Assembly: GCF_039645585.1 (NCBI RefSeq)
Contig: NZ_CP147915.1
Span: 1,116,001 to 1,180,000 of the forward strand
From: Sulfurimonas sp. HSL-1656
GTDB lineage: Bacteria; Campylobacterota; Campylobacteria; Campylobacterales; Sulfurimonadaceae
Reading direction: 5' to 3'
DNA length: 64,000 nt
The notes under the pieces were generated by a model that was not told where the DNA came from, ran no database searches, and saw only the letters and a program-made list of their open reading frames with translations. The position numbers and the translations under genes were made by a program. Below are positions 33,555-44,119 of this stretch, one piece after another. Each line of letters opens with the position of its first letter. Positions within the stretch are counted from its first letter, which is position 1.

Positions 33555-34199
33555 ATGGGACTGGAACACTGCTATCTGTTCAACCGGCTGGAAGCGGATG
33601 ATCTTGCGCTGCTGCGGGAAATCACGCAGGTTAAATCGTACAGCGAGGGGAGCACGCTCTTTTATGCCGGGGAGCGTCCCGGGAAACTCCGCCTGATTGC
33701 GTCGGGCGTCGTGCAGGTCGTCAAGCACGACACGGCCGGCAACGAGATCGTCCTGGCCCATTTCCGTGCCGACGACCTCGTCGCCGAGGCGGCCCATTTT
33801 GAAAACATCCCCTATCCGGCCACGGCGCGCTGCGTCACGGACGTGACGCTCTACGAGATCGATTTCGAGGCTTTCAAAAGCCGCTTTCTGAACCGCCCGG
33901 AGGTGGCGCTGGGGATCATCCGCTCTCTGACATACAAGATCAGGCAGCTCGAAGCGGTGATCCGGCGTACTTCGGTCGATGATGCACAGACCCGGCTGGC
34001 GCGTTTTCTGCTGGAGCATGCCGACGCGCTGCCTGTGACGACCCAGAAGCAGATCGCGTCGCAGATCGGCCTGACGCCCGAAACGGTCTCACGCATTGTA
34101 CGGCGCTTCAAAGCGCGGGGATGGGTCGAGGTGCGCGCGCGGAAGATCGTCATCATTGATCCGGAGGGGTTGAGAAGCCTCCAGGATGAAACGGAGTAG
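33555..34199 (+). CDS. Crp/Fnr-family regulator with FNR-type recognition helix
   Basis: A 214-residue protein with an N-terminal cyclic-nucleotide-binding-like beta domain (about 10-120), a long dimer helix and a winged HTH. The recognition helix reads E176-T-V-S179-R180, the ExxSR pattern that reads TTGAT half-sites. It has only two cysteines (C6 and C93), so it cannot carry the FNR 4Fe-4S cluster and looks more like heme- or NO-sensing DNR types. The start is ATG 33555 with GGAGG 4 bases upstream. A matching box lies directly upstream. Confidence 0.88.
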   Translation: MGLEHCYLFNRLEADDLALLREITQVKSYSEGSTLFYAGERPGKLRLIASGVVQVVKHDTAGNEIVLAHFRADDLVAEAAHFENIPYPATARCVTDVTLYEIDFEAFKSRFLNRPEVALGIIRSLTYKIRQLEAVIRRTSVDDAQTRLARFLLEHADALPVTTQKQIASQIGLTPETVSRIVRRFKARGWVEVRARKIVIIDPEGLRSLQDETE

Positions 34200-34318
34200 A
34201 GTGATATGAATACAGGCACAGATGCATATGACTGTTTTGACACGCATGAACCTATGCATACTGCCCCGATTAGACTTTTTTCACTTTTTGCTTCTTCGGA
34301 ACCGTTATAATCCCATCT

Positions 34319-36793
34319 ATGTTATCCGAACTTCCCATTCACGCTGTCCTTCCCGAAATAGGGCAGGCGTTTTCCGCTTCTAACCAGCTCATACTGCAGG
34401 CTCCGCCGGGTGCGGGAAAGACGACTGTCGTACCGCTGGAACTGCTGGAGGCGCAGTGGTTGGAGGGCAAAAAGATCGTCATGCTGGAGCCGCGGCGGCT
34501 CGCGGCGCGCAACGCGGCGCTGCGGATGGCGGAGCTCTTGGGCGAGGCGGTCGGGCAGCGGGTAGGGTACCGCATCCGGCAGGAGACGAAGGTCTCGGCG
34601 GCGACGCGCATCGAGGTCGTGACCGAGGGGATCCTGACGAGGATGCTCCAAAGCGACCCGGCGCTGGAGGATGTCGGGGTGCTCATCTTCGACGAGTTCC
34701 ACGAACGCTCTATCCATGCCGACCTGGGGCTGGCGCTCTCCTTGCAGTCACAGTCGCTGCTGCGCGACGACCTGAAGCTTGTCGTTATGTCGGCGACGCT
34801 CAACGCGGAGGCGCTGACGGGGGTGATGCCCGATGCCGCCGTCGTCACGAGCGAGGGGCGCTGCTACCTGGTGGCGTACAGTTACCTCGACATACGCCGC
34901 AAACCTCCCGAGGCGAAAACGGTCGCCGCCCTGACGGCGGAGACGATCACGGCCGCGCTCAAGGCAGAAACGGGCAGCATGCTCGTCTTCCTGCCCGGCG
35001 TCAGAGAGATCAACGCCGTCGAACGTGCCTTGCAGGGGAACCTCGGAAGCGACACGCTGCTGGCGCCGCTGTACGGCGACCTCGCCAGGGCGGCGCAGCA
35101 GCACGCCATTGCCCCTGCACCTGCGGGCAAACGCAAGGTCGTCCTCGCGACGAACATCGCCGAAACGTCGCTGACCATCGACGGGGTACGGATCGTCATC
35201 GACAGCGGGCTGGAGCGCTATGTGGAGTACGACGCGGCCTCGGGGATGAACCGGATGCGCACGCGCATGATCACGCAGGACTCCGCCGTGCAGCGTGCCG
35301 GGCGGGCAGGGCGGACACAGGAGGGCGTCTGCTACCGGCTCTGGCATGAGAACAAGCCGCTGGTGCCGCATGCACGTCCTGAAATCCTGCAGTCTGACCT
35401 GGCCCCCCTGATGCTCGAGCTGGCCAACTGGGGCGCATCCGTCGATGAGCTTGAATGGGTCGATGCACCCCCGAAACACGCAGTAGACGAGGCGTCGTCT
35501 CTTTTGATATCACTTAATATGGCAGATTCGTCCGGCCGCATTACGCCCCACGGCGAAGCGGCGCTCTCACTCGGCGCGCACCCGCGCATGGCCCATATGC
35601 TGCTGCGCGCAAAAGCGCAGGGGCTGGGGTACGAAGCGGTACTGATTGCCACGCTGCTGCAGGAGCGTACGGGTTTCAGCGGCACGGACCTGGGCGAGGG
35701 GATGGGGTGGCTGGACCGCTCCCTGCAGTCGGGATCGTGCGGCAGCGTATTGCACCACGCCGTCAACGTCCTCAAAAAGCGCACGGGATGCGAGCGGGGA
35801 AGTAAGGTCCAGCATGATGCGGCGGGAGTGCTGACGGCGCTGGCCTATCCCGACCGCATCGCCAAACGCCGGAGCCGGGGTTCGGAACGCTTCGTGATGG
35901 CCAACGGCAAGGGGGCGGAACTGGGCGACGCCACTGCTTTCCTGCACGACGACTATCTTGCCGTCGCCGAGGCCGGCGGGCAGGGGGAGGTGCTGCGCAT
36001 CTTCCACGCCGCAGGGCTGAGCGCGGCAGACCTGGAGGCGTGGTTCAGTGAGTTGATCCGGACGGATGAAGACGTTTCATGGAACGATGAAGCGGGTCGG
36101 GTAGAAGCCCTGCGCACGGAGCGCATCGGGGCCGTCGTCATTGCCCAGTCGCGCATCGCCAACCCTTCGCCGGAGCTGGTGGCGCTGGGCGTACTCGACG
36201 GCATCCGCAGGGGCGGTCTCGATCTGCTGCCGTGGACGCCAAAGAGCAGGTCTCTGTGCGAACGGGTCAATTTCGTCAACCGCCATCTGCCGGAGACGTT
36301 CGGCCCGATGGACGAGGCTGCTCTGCTAAAGACGCTGGAAACGTGGCTGCTCCCCTACCTGGAGGGAATCCGCGACCTCAAGGGGCTGCAGAAGCTCGAT
36401 CTCTATGCGATACTCTCCGGCCTGCTGGACTGGGACGCGCTCCAGCGGCTCGATGCCCTGGCACCCGAAGCGGTGACGGTGCCCAGCGGTTCGACCATCC
36501 GCATCGATTATACCGACCCCGGCCAACCCGTGCTCGCCGTACGCCTGCAGGAGGTGTTCGGCTGGGAGCAGACACCGGCGGTGCTGGAGGGGAGGGTAGC
36601 GCTGATGCTGCACCTGCTCAGCCCGGCGCAGCGGCCGGTACAGGTGACAAAGGACCTGGCGTCGTTCTGGCGGGAGGGGTATGCGGAGGTGCGCAAGGAG
36701 CTGCGGGGCAAATATAAAAAACACTACTGGCCCGAAGACCCCTACGAGGCGGTCGCGACTGCAAAGACAAAAAAGGGGATGGCCCGGGGCTGA
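34319..36793 (+). CDS. hrpB: ATP-dependent helicase HrpB
   Basis: An 824-residue DEAH/RHA-type helicase. It has Walker A APPGAGKTT near 31, the DEFHE box in LIFDEFHERS near 125, SATLNAE near 160, then LATNIAETSLTIDGV and QRAGRAGRT in the second RecA domain, and a C-terminal HrpB-specific region. HrpB is an RNA helicase of uncertain role in many bacteria. The length matches E. coli HrpB (about 810-820). Confidence 0.93.
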   Translation: MLSELPIHAVLPEIGQAFSASNQLILQAPPGAGKTTVVPLELLEAQWLEGKKIVMLEPRRLAARNAALRMAELLGEAVGQRVGYRIRQETKVSAATRIEVVTEGILTRMLQSDPALEDVGVLIFDEFHERSIHADLGLALSLQSQSLLRDDLKLVVMSATLNAEALTGVMPDAAVVTSEGRCYLVAYSYLDIRRKPPEAKTVAALTAETITAALKAETGSMLVFLPGVREINAVERALQGNLGSDTLLAPLYGDLARAAQQHAIAPAPAGKRKVVLATNIAETSLTIDGVRIVIDSGLERYVEYDAASGMNRMRTRMITQDSAVQRAGRAGRTQEGVCYRLWHENKPLVPHARPEILQSDLAPLMLELANWGASVDELEWVDAPPKHAVDEASSLLISLNMADSSGRITPHGEAALSLGAHPRMAHMLLRAKAQGLGYEAVLIATLLQERTGFSGTDLGEGMGWLDRSLQSGSCGSVLHHAVNVLKKRTGCERGSKVQHDAAGVLTALAYPDRIAKRRSRGSERFVMANGKGAELGDATAFLHDDYLAVAEAGGQGEVLRIFHAAGLSAADLEAWFSELIRTDEDVSWNDEAGRVEALRTERIGAVVIAQSRIANPSPELVALGVLDGIRRGGLDLLPWTPKSRSLCERVNFVNRHLPETFGPMDEAALLKTLETWLLPYLEGIRDLKGLQKLDLYAILSGLLDWDALQRLDALAPEAVTVPSGSTIRIDYTDPGQPVLAVRLQEVFGWEQTPAVLEGRVALMLHLLSPAQRPVQVTKDLASFWREGYAEVRKELRGKYKKHYWPEDPYEAVATAKTKKGMARG

Positions 36794-36865
36794 CCAGAAG
36801 CGGCGGGAAGAAGTGGGCATATTTGTGTTAGCATAGCATCAGAAAATAATAAATAGGAATATCTG

Positions 36866-39478
36866 ATGTTGACACTGCTTGCCGTTCTGATCATCTTTTT
36901 CCTCATCCTCGACCTCTACAAGAAGAATGGGGAGCTGCGCGAGCGGCTGGATGCGCTGGTAAAAGAGGAGAAACACGAAAAACGCGAGAAACCGGTTACG
37001 CCGATGGAAGCGGTCAAGGAAAAACTGCTCTCGCCTGCGCAGAAACCGGTGGTGGCCACGGATCACACTGCCGAAACGCGAACCCGGCCGGAAAAACCGG
37101 CCCATGTCGTCCCGGAACCGCCGGAAGAGGCAAGGCCGCATGCCCCGCGGGAGGAGGCTGCGGAACCGTCGCCCTTCGCCGAAGCGCTCAACCGTTTCAT
37201 CACCGGCGGCAACATGCTGGTGAAGGTCGGCGGCATCATCTTTTTCCTGGGGCTCGTTTTCCTCGTCAAATACGCGGCCGATCACAACATGATCAGCATC
37301 GAGATGCGCCTCATCGGCATTGCGCTCGGGGCACTGGCCATTACGGGGCTGGGCTGGCGGCTGCGCGAGCGTGAAGGCTACTACGGCCTTGTTCTGCAGG
37401 CACTTGGTGTCGCCTCGTTCTACCTCGTCGTCTACGCGTCGGCGAAGATGTACGGCCTGCTGAGCATGCCGCAGGCGTTCGTCATCATGCTGATCGTCGT
37501 TATCTGCGGCTCCCTGCTGGCCGTGGCCCAGGATGCGCTCATTTTGGCACTCTTCTCGGTTGCCGGCGGTTTCCTGGTGCCGATCCTTACTTCCGACGGC
37601 AGCGGTTCGCATATCGTGCTGTTCAGCTACTACGCGATGCTCAACATCGGCATCCTGCTGATTGCCTGGTACCGCTCCTGGCGGCTGCTCAATATCGCCG
37701 GTTTCTTTTTCACCTTTGTCATCGCGACGGCCTGGGGCGTGCTCCGGTACGATCCTGCGCTCTTCGCATCGACGGAACCGTTTCTGATCTTCTTCTTTCT
37801 GCTTTACCTGGGCGTCAGTATCCTGTTTACCTCCAAGCAGCCTTTTGACGTCCGCGCGTTTATTGACGCGACGCTGGTCTTCGGGCTGCCGCTCGTCGCG
37901 TTTGCCCTGCAGGCGTCGATGATCGATCAATACGAGTACGGCGTTTTTTGCAGCGCCGTGGCCGTAGGCACGCTCTACCTGGCGCTCTTCTGGCAGCTCT
38001 CGCGCCATACAAAAATGCAGATGCTGGCCGAGGCGTTCCGCGCGATCGCCGTCGTCTTTTATACCGTCGCCGTTCCCTACGCGCTCGACGACCGGATGAC
38101 CGGGGCACTCTGGGCGCTTGAAGGTGCGGCCGTCGTCTGGATCTCCTTGAAATATACCAAGCCCTACGGCGTTATTTTCGGGGTCGTACTGGAACTGGCG
38201 GCGACGCTGCTCTACCTTCTGGCGACCCTCGGCCGTCCGGCGGAGTACGCCTTTGCGAACGGGCTTTTTGCCGGGGATGCGGTCATTGTCCTGGCGGCTT
38301 TCTTTACCGCTTTCAGGCTCTGGCGGCATAGCGACGACGGCCGTAAAACGTCCCTGCAGACGCTCTCCTTCCTCTTCCTCGGTACCGGTTTGGCGGTGTG
38401 GCTGCTTGCGGGGCTCCAGGAATCGGAGCGCAGCAGTTTCGAGCTGGGCAATGTCATGTTGATCTATACCGCGCTCAGCGCTGCGGTACTCGCCGTGGCG
38501 GCGCGCCGTCTGTCGTGGGGCGCACTGGAGCAGGTCCTGCAATACTACCTGCTGCTGGGGGCGGCCACCTTCGCATCGCTGTTCTACCATTACATCGATT
38601 CGCACCCTTTCGCGGGGATCGGAAGCATCGCCGTCGTCCTTTTCTTTACCGTGCACTACGGGCTGTTGTGGCGCTTCGGGTCAGGCTGGAGACTGCGGGC
38701 GCTATTGCATGTTACGGGCTTCATCATGCTCGTGCTGATCCTGTCGCGCGAGCTGCAGTACGCTGTCATGCAGTGGACGGCGGTAGAGAGTCTGGCCTTC
38801 GGCGCATTCGGCATCCTCCCGATCGCTGCGCTGCTGCTCGTGGTACAGAAAGAGACCCTTTTCCCGCGCCTGGTCCGCGGTCAGCTGGAACATTACCGTC
38901 TGGTGGGCGGGATTACGCTCGCGACCATCCTCGGCATCTGGGAACTCAAGGGATGCGCCCTGGACGGTGCCGTACCGTTTATGCCTTACCTGCCGCTGCT
39001 GAGCCCGCTTGATTTGCTCCAGGCGGCGGGGCTGGCGGCCTTTGTCTACTGGCTGAACCGTGTCGAAAGATTGATGAATGTACCGGAGAAGATCGCCTAC
39101 AAAGCGGCCGGCATCGCGGCGTTCCTTTATGCCACGGTCCTGCTGGGACGGGTGGTCCATTTCTACGGGGAGGTCGCTTACACGGCCTACGCCCTCTCCG
39201 CCAGCCTTGTTTTCCAGGCGTCGCTCTCCATTTTGTGGAGCAGTATGGGGATCGCCGCCATGCTCGCCGGGAAGCTGCGGGCGGAGCGGACGGTTTGGAT
39301 CGCGGGGGCGGGCGTGCTGGGCGTGGTCGTCCTGAAGCTCTTTGTCGTCGATCTCGCCGGCAGCGGGACGGTCGAGCGAATCGTCTCTTTCATCTCCGTT
39401 GGTGTGCTGCTGCTTCTGGTGGGCTACTTTGCGCCGATCCCGCCGGTACGGCAGGCCGAAGCCGGGGAGGGGAAGTAG
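36866..39478 (+). CDS. DUF2339 multi-spanning membrane protein
   Basis: An 870-residue protein starting with one hydrophobic helix, a charged, proline-rich linker (about 30-110) and then about 20 or more transmembrane helices (GGNMLVKVGGIIFFLGLVFLV near 112 is the first of the set). This is the DUF2339 layout; the function is unknown, though a membrane or cell-envelope role is likely. AGGAA lies upstream of the ATG. It converges with lolA. Confidence 0.88.
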   Translation: MLTLLAVLIIFFLILDLYKKNGELRERLDALVKEEKHEKREKPVTPMEAVKEKLLSPAQKPVVATDHTAETRTRPEKPAHVVPEPPEEARPHAPREEAAEPSPFAEALNRFITGGNMLVKVGGIIFFLGLVFLVKYAADHNMISIEMRLIGIALGALAITGLGWRLREREGYYGLVLQALGVASFYLVVYASAKMYGLLSMPQAFVIMLIVVICGSLLAVAQDALILALFSVAGGFLVPILTSDGSGSHIVLFSYYAMLNIGILLIAWYRSWRLLNIAGFFFTFVIATAWGVLRYDPALFASTEPFLIFFFLLYLGVSILFTSKQPFDVRAFIDATLVFGLPLVAFALQASMIDQYEYGVFCSAVAVGTLYLALFWQLSRHTKMQMLAEAFRAIAVVFYTVAVPYALDDRMTGALWALEGAAVVWISLKYTKPYGVIFGVVLELAATLLYLLATLGRPAEYAFANGLFAGDAVIVLAAFFTAFRLWRHSDDGRKTSLQTLSFLFLGTGLAVWLLAGLQESERSSFELGNVMLIYTALSAAVLAVAARRLSWGALEQVLQYYLLLGAATFASLFYHYIDSHPFAGIGSIAVVLFFTVHYGLLWRFGSGWRLRALLHVTGFIMLVLILSRELQYAVMQWTAVESLAFGAFGILPIAALLLVVQKETLFPRLVRGQLEHYRLVGGITLATILGIWELKGCALDGAVPFMPYLPLLSPLDLLQAAGLAAFVYWLNRVERLMNVPEKIAYKAAGIAAFLYATVLLGRVVHFYGEVAYTAYALSASLVFQASLSILWSSMGIAAMLAGKLRAERTVWIAGAGVLGVVVLKLFVVDLAGSGTVERIVSFISVGVLLLLVGYFAPIPPVRQAEAGEGK

Positions 39479-39481
39479 GGG

Positions 39482-39997
39482 CTATTCGCTGAGGATGTCG
39501 TACCCGGTGGGGATCACCGGGAGAAAGAGGGCGTCGTCGAGGCTGCGGTTGACCTTCTGGGCCGAAAAGCGGATATGCACGTTGTTCTCGAAAGCGTCGT
39601 GGTAGGAGATCGCCAGCGGGATGTCGTTGCGGATGCGGATGAAGAACTCCTGGGATTTGTGGGTCGCCAGGTAGGTTTCGTCGTCAAGCTTGACGGCATC
39701 GGCAAGGATCTTGAAAAGGTCGATCTCGTCGCGGAAGGTCTTGACGATGGCCTGTTCGAGTTCCGGTTCGATGATGGTGACTTTGTGGCCGATGACGAAG
39801 ACGCTCTTTTCGACGGGCTTGAAGTAGTGCCAGTGGGCCTTGTCGGGGCGGGTCGCGTCGACATGCCCTTCGTAGGTGATGGTCTTATTGGTGTCGTCGA
39901 CGATCTGCTGGGTGAAATCCGCACTGAACGTACGGATGGAGTCGGTGAACCCGAAGAGGGTCGTGAGCGCGGCGAGCAGCAGAAAAATCGCTTTCAT
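39482..39997 (-). CDS. lolA: Outer-membrane lipoprotein carrier LolA
   Basis: A 171-residue periplasmic protein with a signal peptide (cleavage near residue 16-18) and the LolA-type start TFSADFTQQIVDDTNKTITYEGHV, followed by a beta-rich body with KAHWHYFKPVEK. It carries lipoproteins from the inner-membrane ABC exporter to the outer membrane. The start is ATG 39997, with AAAGG 7 bases upstream. It is divergent from secA, and a LolC/E-type permease follows secA, which fits a shared envelope role. Confidence 0.88.
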   Translation of the reverse strand: MKAIFLLLAALTTLFGFTDSIRTFSADFTQQIVDDTNKTITYEGHVDATRPDKAHWHYFKPVEKSVFVIGHKVTIIEPELEQAIVKTFRDEIDLFKILADAVKLDDETYLATHKSQEFFIRIRNDIPLAISYHDAFENNVHIRFSAQKVNRSLDDALFLPVIPTGYDILSE

Positions 39998-40162
39998 ATG
40001 GGAACCTTTTTTTGCGCAATTGTAACCAAAAATGGTGACCGGACACCCCATGCCGGGACCGCATAGGGTTTTGAGATGTGCCCTTTATAAAAACGATACC
40101 TTCGCTTAGTTATAATCAGCGCAAAAAAAGGGGCACTGCCGGTGCCCGGAACTAGGGAAAAG

Positions 40163-42742
40163 ATGCTGCAGACGATGATGGGCAAGGTGTTCGGCACCAA
40201 GAACGACCGGGAGCTGAAACGCTATAAACGGGCACTGAAAAAGATCAATGCGCTCGAAGCGACGTACGAAGCGATGGACGATGCGGCACTGCAGGCCGCT
40301 TTCGAAGAACTGAAAACGGCCGTGCGCGCCGAAGAGAAGAGCCTGGAAGAGGTTCTTCCCGACTCCTTTGCCATGACCCGCGAAGCGGCCAAACGTACCC
40401 TGGGAATGCGTCACTTCGACGTGCAGATGATCGGGGGGATGGTCCTGCACGAAGGGCGTATCGCCGAGATGAAGACGGGGGAGGGTAAAACCCTCGTGGC
40501 CTCGCTGCCGGTCGTGCTTAACGCAATGACGGGCAAGGGTGTGCATGTCGTCACCGTCAATGACTACCTGGCCCAGCGCGACGCCACGGAACTCTCCCCG
40601 CTCTACGAGTTCCTGGGCTACACCGTCGGTACGGTCCTCGAGGGCGAGTACGATCCGCAGGTCAAGCGTGCCCATTACGCCGCCGATATCACCTACGGAA
40701 CGAACAACGAGTACGGGTTCGACTACCTGCGCGACAACATGAGCTTTTCCCGCGACCAGATGGTACAGCGCGGTCACCACTTCGTCATTGTCGACGAAGT
40801 GGACTCCATCCTCATTGACGAGGCGCGGACCCCGCTGATCATCTCGGGCCCGACGAACCGCACCCTCGACAACTACGTCCGCGCCGACGAGATCGCCAAG
40901 CAGCTGCGTAAAGAGACGCACTTTACCGTCGACGAAAAGGACCGTCTCGTCCTGATCACCGAAGAGGGGATTGCCAAGGCCGAAGAGCTCTTCGACGTCG
41001 ATAACCTCTACAGCCTGGAAAACTCCGCCCTGTCGCATCACCTCGACCAGGCCCTTAAAGCCAATTACATCTTCGAAATCGATGTCGACTACGTCGTCAA
41101 GGACGGCGAAGTCGTCATCGTCGACGAGTTCACGGGCCGCCTCTCCGAGGGACGCCGCTACTCCGAGGGGCTGCACCAGGCGCTCGAAGCGAAAGAGCGT
41201 GTGCAGATCAAGGAGGAGTCGCAGACCCTCGCGGACATCACCTTCCAAAACTATTTCCGCATGTACGACAAGCTGGCGGGGATGACCGGTACGGCGCAGA
41301 CCGAGGCGACGGAGTTCGCCCAGATCTACCGCCTCGACGTCGTCTCCATCCCGACGAACGTTCCGGTCGTCCGCGAAGACCTCAACGACCTGATCTACAA
41401 GACCGAGCTCGAGAAGTTCCAGGCGGCCATCGAAAAGATCAAGGAGCTCAACGCTAAAGGGCAGCCGGTCCTGGTCGGGACGGCGTCCATCGAGAAGTCC
41501 GAACTTCTGCATGAGCTGCTCAAGCGCGAGAAGATCGCCCATACCGTCCTCAACGCGAAGAACCACGCCCAGGAGGGCGAGATCATCAAGAGCGCCGGTG
41601 AAAAGGGCGCGGTCACGATCGCGACCAACATGGCCGGGCGCGGGGTCGACATCAAGGTCAGCGACGAGATCAAGGCAATGGGAGGTCTCTACATCATCGG
41701 GACCGAGCGCCACGAGAACCGCCGTATCGACAACCAGCTGCGCGGCCGTTCCGGCCGCCAGGGCGACCCGGGGGTCAGCCAGTTCTACCTCAGCCTCGAG
41801 GATAACCTGCTGCGCATCTTCGGCTCCGATAAGATCAAGACGATCATGGAGCGCCTCGGCGTCGAGGACGGGGAGTACATCGAGTCGAAAATGGTCACCC
41901 GCGCCGTCGAGAAGGCGCAGAAGAAGGTCGAGAACCTCCACTTCGAAGGGCGGAAGCAGATCGTCGAGTACGATGACGTCGCCAACGAACAGCGCAAGAT
42001 CGTCTACCGTTTCCGCAACCAGCTGCTTGACCCTGAGTTCGATATCGGCGTCAAGGTCAACGATATCCGCGAGGCCTACGTGGCGCGCGCGCTCGGCGAG
42101 TGCGAGATCTACGAAGGGGGTGCCCGTGAGGACTTCGCCCTCGAGCGGCTGACGAAACTGCTGCAGGAGGAGCTCCACTTCACCCCGGCGGCCGACGCGC
42201 TGGCAGGGCTGGATTTCGAAGCGCTCTCCGAGAAGCTCACGGCCGACATCAAAGCCGAATACGATACGAAGATGGCCGTCGTGGATGCATCCGTCCGCCG
42301 CGACATCGAACGCGAGATCTACCTCAAGACCCTCGATACGGCGTGGCGCGAGCACCTCTACCGCATGGATACGATGAAGACGGGTATCCGCCTGCGTGCA
42401 TACAACCAGAAAGACCCGCTCGTCGAGTACAAAAAAGAGAGCTTCAACCTCTTTACGGAGCTGATCGAGACGATCAAGTACGACACGATCAAGACGCTGC
42501 AGATCATCCGCTTCCAGCTCCGTTCGCCGGAGGAGGAGGCCGAGGCCTTCGCCCGGGCGCAGGAGATCGAACGCAAGCAAAAAGAGATGCAGATGCAGCT
42601 CAACCGCGAAAGCGACGCCGCAGCCGATATCCCTGCAGCAAAGAAGCCGGCCCGCAACGACCCGTGCCCCTGCGGCAGCGGTAAAAAATACAAGAACTGC
42701 TGCGGGCAGAGCGGACCGAAGAAAGGGGCGTTCGCCTCTTGA
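40163..42742 (+). CDS. secA: Protein translocase ATPase SecA
   Basis: An 859-residue SecA with all expected parts: Walker [12 protein letters not shown] near 100, the [19 protein letters not shown] block near 205, the preprotein cross-linking domain, the helicase-like second nucleotide-binding fold with [12 protein letters not shown], and a C-terminal SEC-C zinc motif [14 protein letters not shown]. It powers export through SecYEG. The start is ATG 40163 with AGGGA just upstream; a GTG seven codons earlier is less likely. Confidence 0.97.
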   Translation: MLQTMMGKVFGTKNDRELKRYKRALKKINALEATYEAMDDAALQAAFEELKTAVRAEEKSLEEVLPDSFAMTREAAKRTLGMRHFDVQMIGGMVLHEGRIAEMKTGEGKTLVASLPVVLNAMTGKGVHVVTVNDYLAQRDATELSPLYEFLGYTVGTVLEGEYDPQVKRAHYAADITYGTNNEYGFDYLRDNMSFSRDQMVQRGHHFVIVDEVDSILIDEARTPLIISGPTNRTLDNYVRADEIAKQLRKETHFTVDEKDRLVLITEEGIAKAEELFDVDNLYSLENSALSHHLDQALKANYIFEIDVDYVVKDGEVVIVDEFTGRLSEGRRYSEGLHQALEAKERVQIKEESQTLADITFQNYFRMYDKLAGMTGTAQTEATEFAQIYRLDVVSIPTNVPVVREDLNDLIYKTELEKFQAAIEKIKELNAKGQPVLVGTASIEKSELLHELLKREKIAHTVLNAKNHAQEGEIIKSAGEKGAVTIATNMAGRGVDIKVSDEIKAMGGLYIIGTERHENRRIDNQLRGRSGRQGDPGVSQFYLSLEDNLLRIFGSDKIKTIMERLGVEDGEYIESKMVTRAVEKAQKKVENLHFEGRKQIVEYDDVANEQRKIVYRFRNQLLDPEFDIGVKVNDIREAYVARALGECEIYEGGAREDFALERLTKLLQEELHFTPAADALAGLDFEALSEKLTADIKAEYDTKMAVVDASVRRDIEREIYLKTLDTAWREHLYRMDTMKTGIRLRAYNQKDPLVEYKKESFNLFTELIETIKYDTIKTLQIIRFQLRSPEEEAEAFARAQEIERKQKEMQMQLNRESDAAADIPAAKKPARNDPCPCGSGKKYKNCCGQSGPKKGAFAS

Positions 42743-43947
42743 AAACACAGCGCAGCCTGACGAACTACCTGCTGCGCCGCTTTCTGCGGTTTGACCGGGA
42801 GCAGCCCTTTATCTTCCTCTCCGCAATGCTCGCCTTCCTCGGCATCATGCTCGGTGTCATGGTTCTCATCATCGCCATGGCGCTGATGAACGGTTTCGAC
42901 AACGAGTTCAAGAAGAAACTCACCATCATGAACTATCCGCTCACCATCGTGCCGCGCTTTTACGGAAGCGTGAACACGTCGCTGCTGCTGGACCTGGAAC
43001 ATGATTTCCCCCAACTGAAATTCAGCCCCTATGTCGCCGCTTCCGTCATCGCCCGCAGCGGTTCTCAGCTCGAGGGGGGCTACCTTTTCGGCGTCGATTA
43101 CCAGGCCGAAAGGGAGGTGAACCCTGTCGTGGCGAAGGCGCTCGAGACCTTGCCGGAAGGGGGTTTCAAAGTCGTCGTCGGTGAAGCGCTGCTGGAATCG
43201 TTTGCGCTGACCGAAGGGGACCGGCTGATGTACATCTTCACCCAGATCGAGCCGGGGGGACTTGCGGTGACGCCGAAGCTCAAACGCTTCGTCATCGCCG
43301 GGGCCTTCGATTCGGGCCTGAGTGCGTATGACAAAGCCTACAGCTATACGGATCTGCATTCCCTGCAGACGATCATGCACCTGCCCGACAACGTCTACGA
43401 CGGCATCCATATCATGACCGACGACCCGCAGGCGGTAATAGAGGAGGTCCGCAAGGTTCTCCCCGCCGGGGCACGCATCAAAGGGTGGTGGGAAGACAAC
43501 GTCAACTTCTTTGCCGCGCTGGAGCTGGAAAAACGTTCGCTCTTTATCGTCTTGATGCTCATTATCCTCATCGCGGCCGTCAATATCATCTCGTCGCTGC
43601 TGATGACGGTCATGAACCGCCGCAGCGAGATCGCGCTGCTGATCTCGCTCGGCGCATCGCCTGCGCAGATCAAAAAGCTCTTTTTGAAGCTCGGCGTGGT
43701 CATCGGGATCGGGGGGATCGTCACCGGCGCCATCCTGGGCCTTTCGGGCGTCTGGGTGCTGCAGACCTTCGACATCATCTCGCTGCCGAAACACGTCTAC
43801 CCGACGGCACGCCTGGCACTGGACCTCTCCTGGCAGGATTTCGTTTCCATCCTCGGCGGGGCCTTCGCCATCGTCGTGCTCTCCTCGTGGTACCCGGCCA
43901 AGAAGGCGAGCGAAGTCGACGTCCTGACCGTGCTGCGCAACGAGTAG
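42739..43947 (+). CDS. lolE: LolC/LolE-type ABC transporter permease
   Basis: A 402-residue MacB/FtsX-type permease: a first helix (about 25-50), a large periplasmic domain (about 55-265) and three C-terminal helices with [14 protein letters not shown] near 290. It releases lipoproteins from the inner membrane to LolA; lolA lies 3 kb away. The TTG start overlaps the secA stop, so the two are translationally coupled. LolC and LolE cannot be told apart here, and many Campylobacterota use a single such protein. Confidence 0.85.
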   Translation: MKTQRSLTNYLLRRFLRFDREQPFIFLSAMLAFLGIMLGVMVLIIAMALMNGFDNEFKKKLTIMNYPLTIVPRFYGSVNTSLLLDLEHDFPQLKFSPYVAASVIARSGSQLEGGYLFGVDYQAEREVNPVVAKALETLPEGGFKVVVGEALLESFALTEGDRLMYIFTQIEPGGLAVTPKLKRFVIAGAFDSGLSAYDKAYSYTDLHSLQTIMHLPDNVYDGIHIMTDDPQAVIEEVRKVLPAGARIKGWWEDNVNFFAALELEKRSLFIVLMLIILIAAVNIISSLLMTVMNRRSEIALLISLGASPAQIKKLFLKLGVVIGIGGIVTGAILGLSGVWVLQTFDIISLPKHVYPTARLALDLSWQDFVSILGGAFAIVVLSSWYPAKKASEVDVLTVLRNE

Positions 43948-44033
43948 CCCTTTTCGCGCCCCGGGGCGCCCCGTTGATCTTTTCCGCTTACTGCAAAACC
44001 CTACCAAATTGTCCTGTTTATAATAATACTATC

Positions 44034-44046
44034 GATAATCACTATC
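44034..44046. promoter_or_regulatory. Possible Fur-like half palindrome
   Basis: GATAATCACTATC resembles the GATAAT-type repeats of Fur boxes and lies 74 bases before the peroxidase start. It is a weak match when taken alone. Confidence 0.3.
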
Positions 44047-44091
44047 AAATTAAAGCTTTCTCGAAGAATATTTTTTGCATACTTTCAAAAC

Positions 44092-44110
44092 GATTATGAT
44101 TATCAATAAT
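44092..44110. promoter_or_regulatory. Possible Fur box upstream of the cytochrome c peroxidase
   Basis: The 19 bases from 44092 match the Fur consensus at 14 positions (GATTATGATTATCAATAAT against GATAATGATAATCATTATC) and end right before the GGAG ribosome site. Binding there would block transcription or translation of the peroxidase gene when iron is replete. Confidence 0.45.
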
Positions 44111-44119
44111 GGAGAAAAG

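Noticed and set aside
36839-38656. 605-residue minus-strand frame
   Set aside because: It lies opposite the DUF2339 gene and is low-complexity charged sequence, an antisense artefact.
40106-42748. 880-residue open frame on the minus strand
   Set aside because: It is the shadow of secA. It has no recognisable domain or ribosome site.
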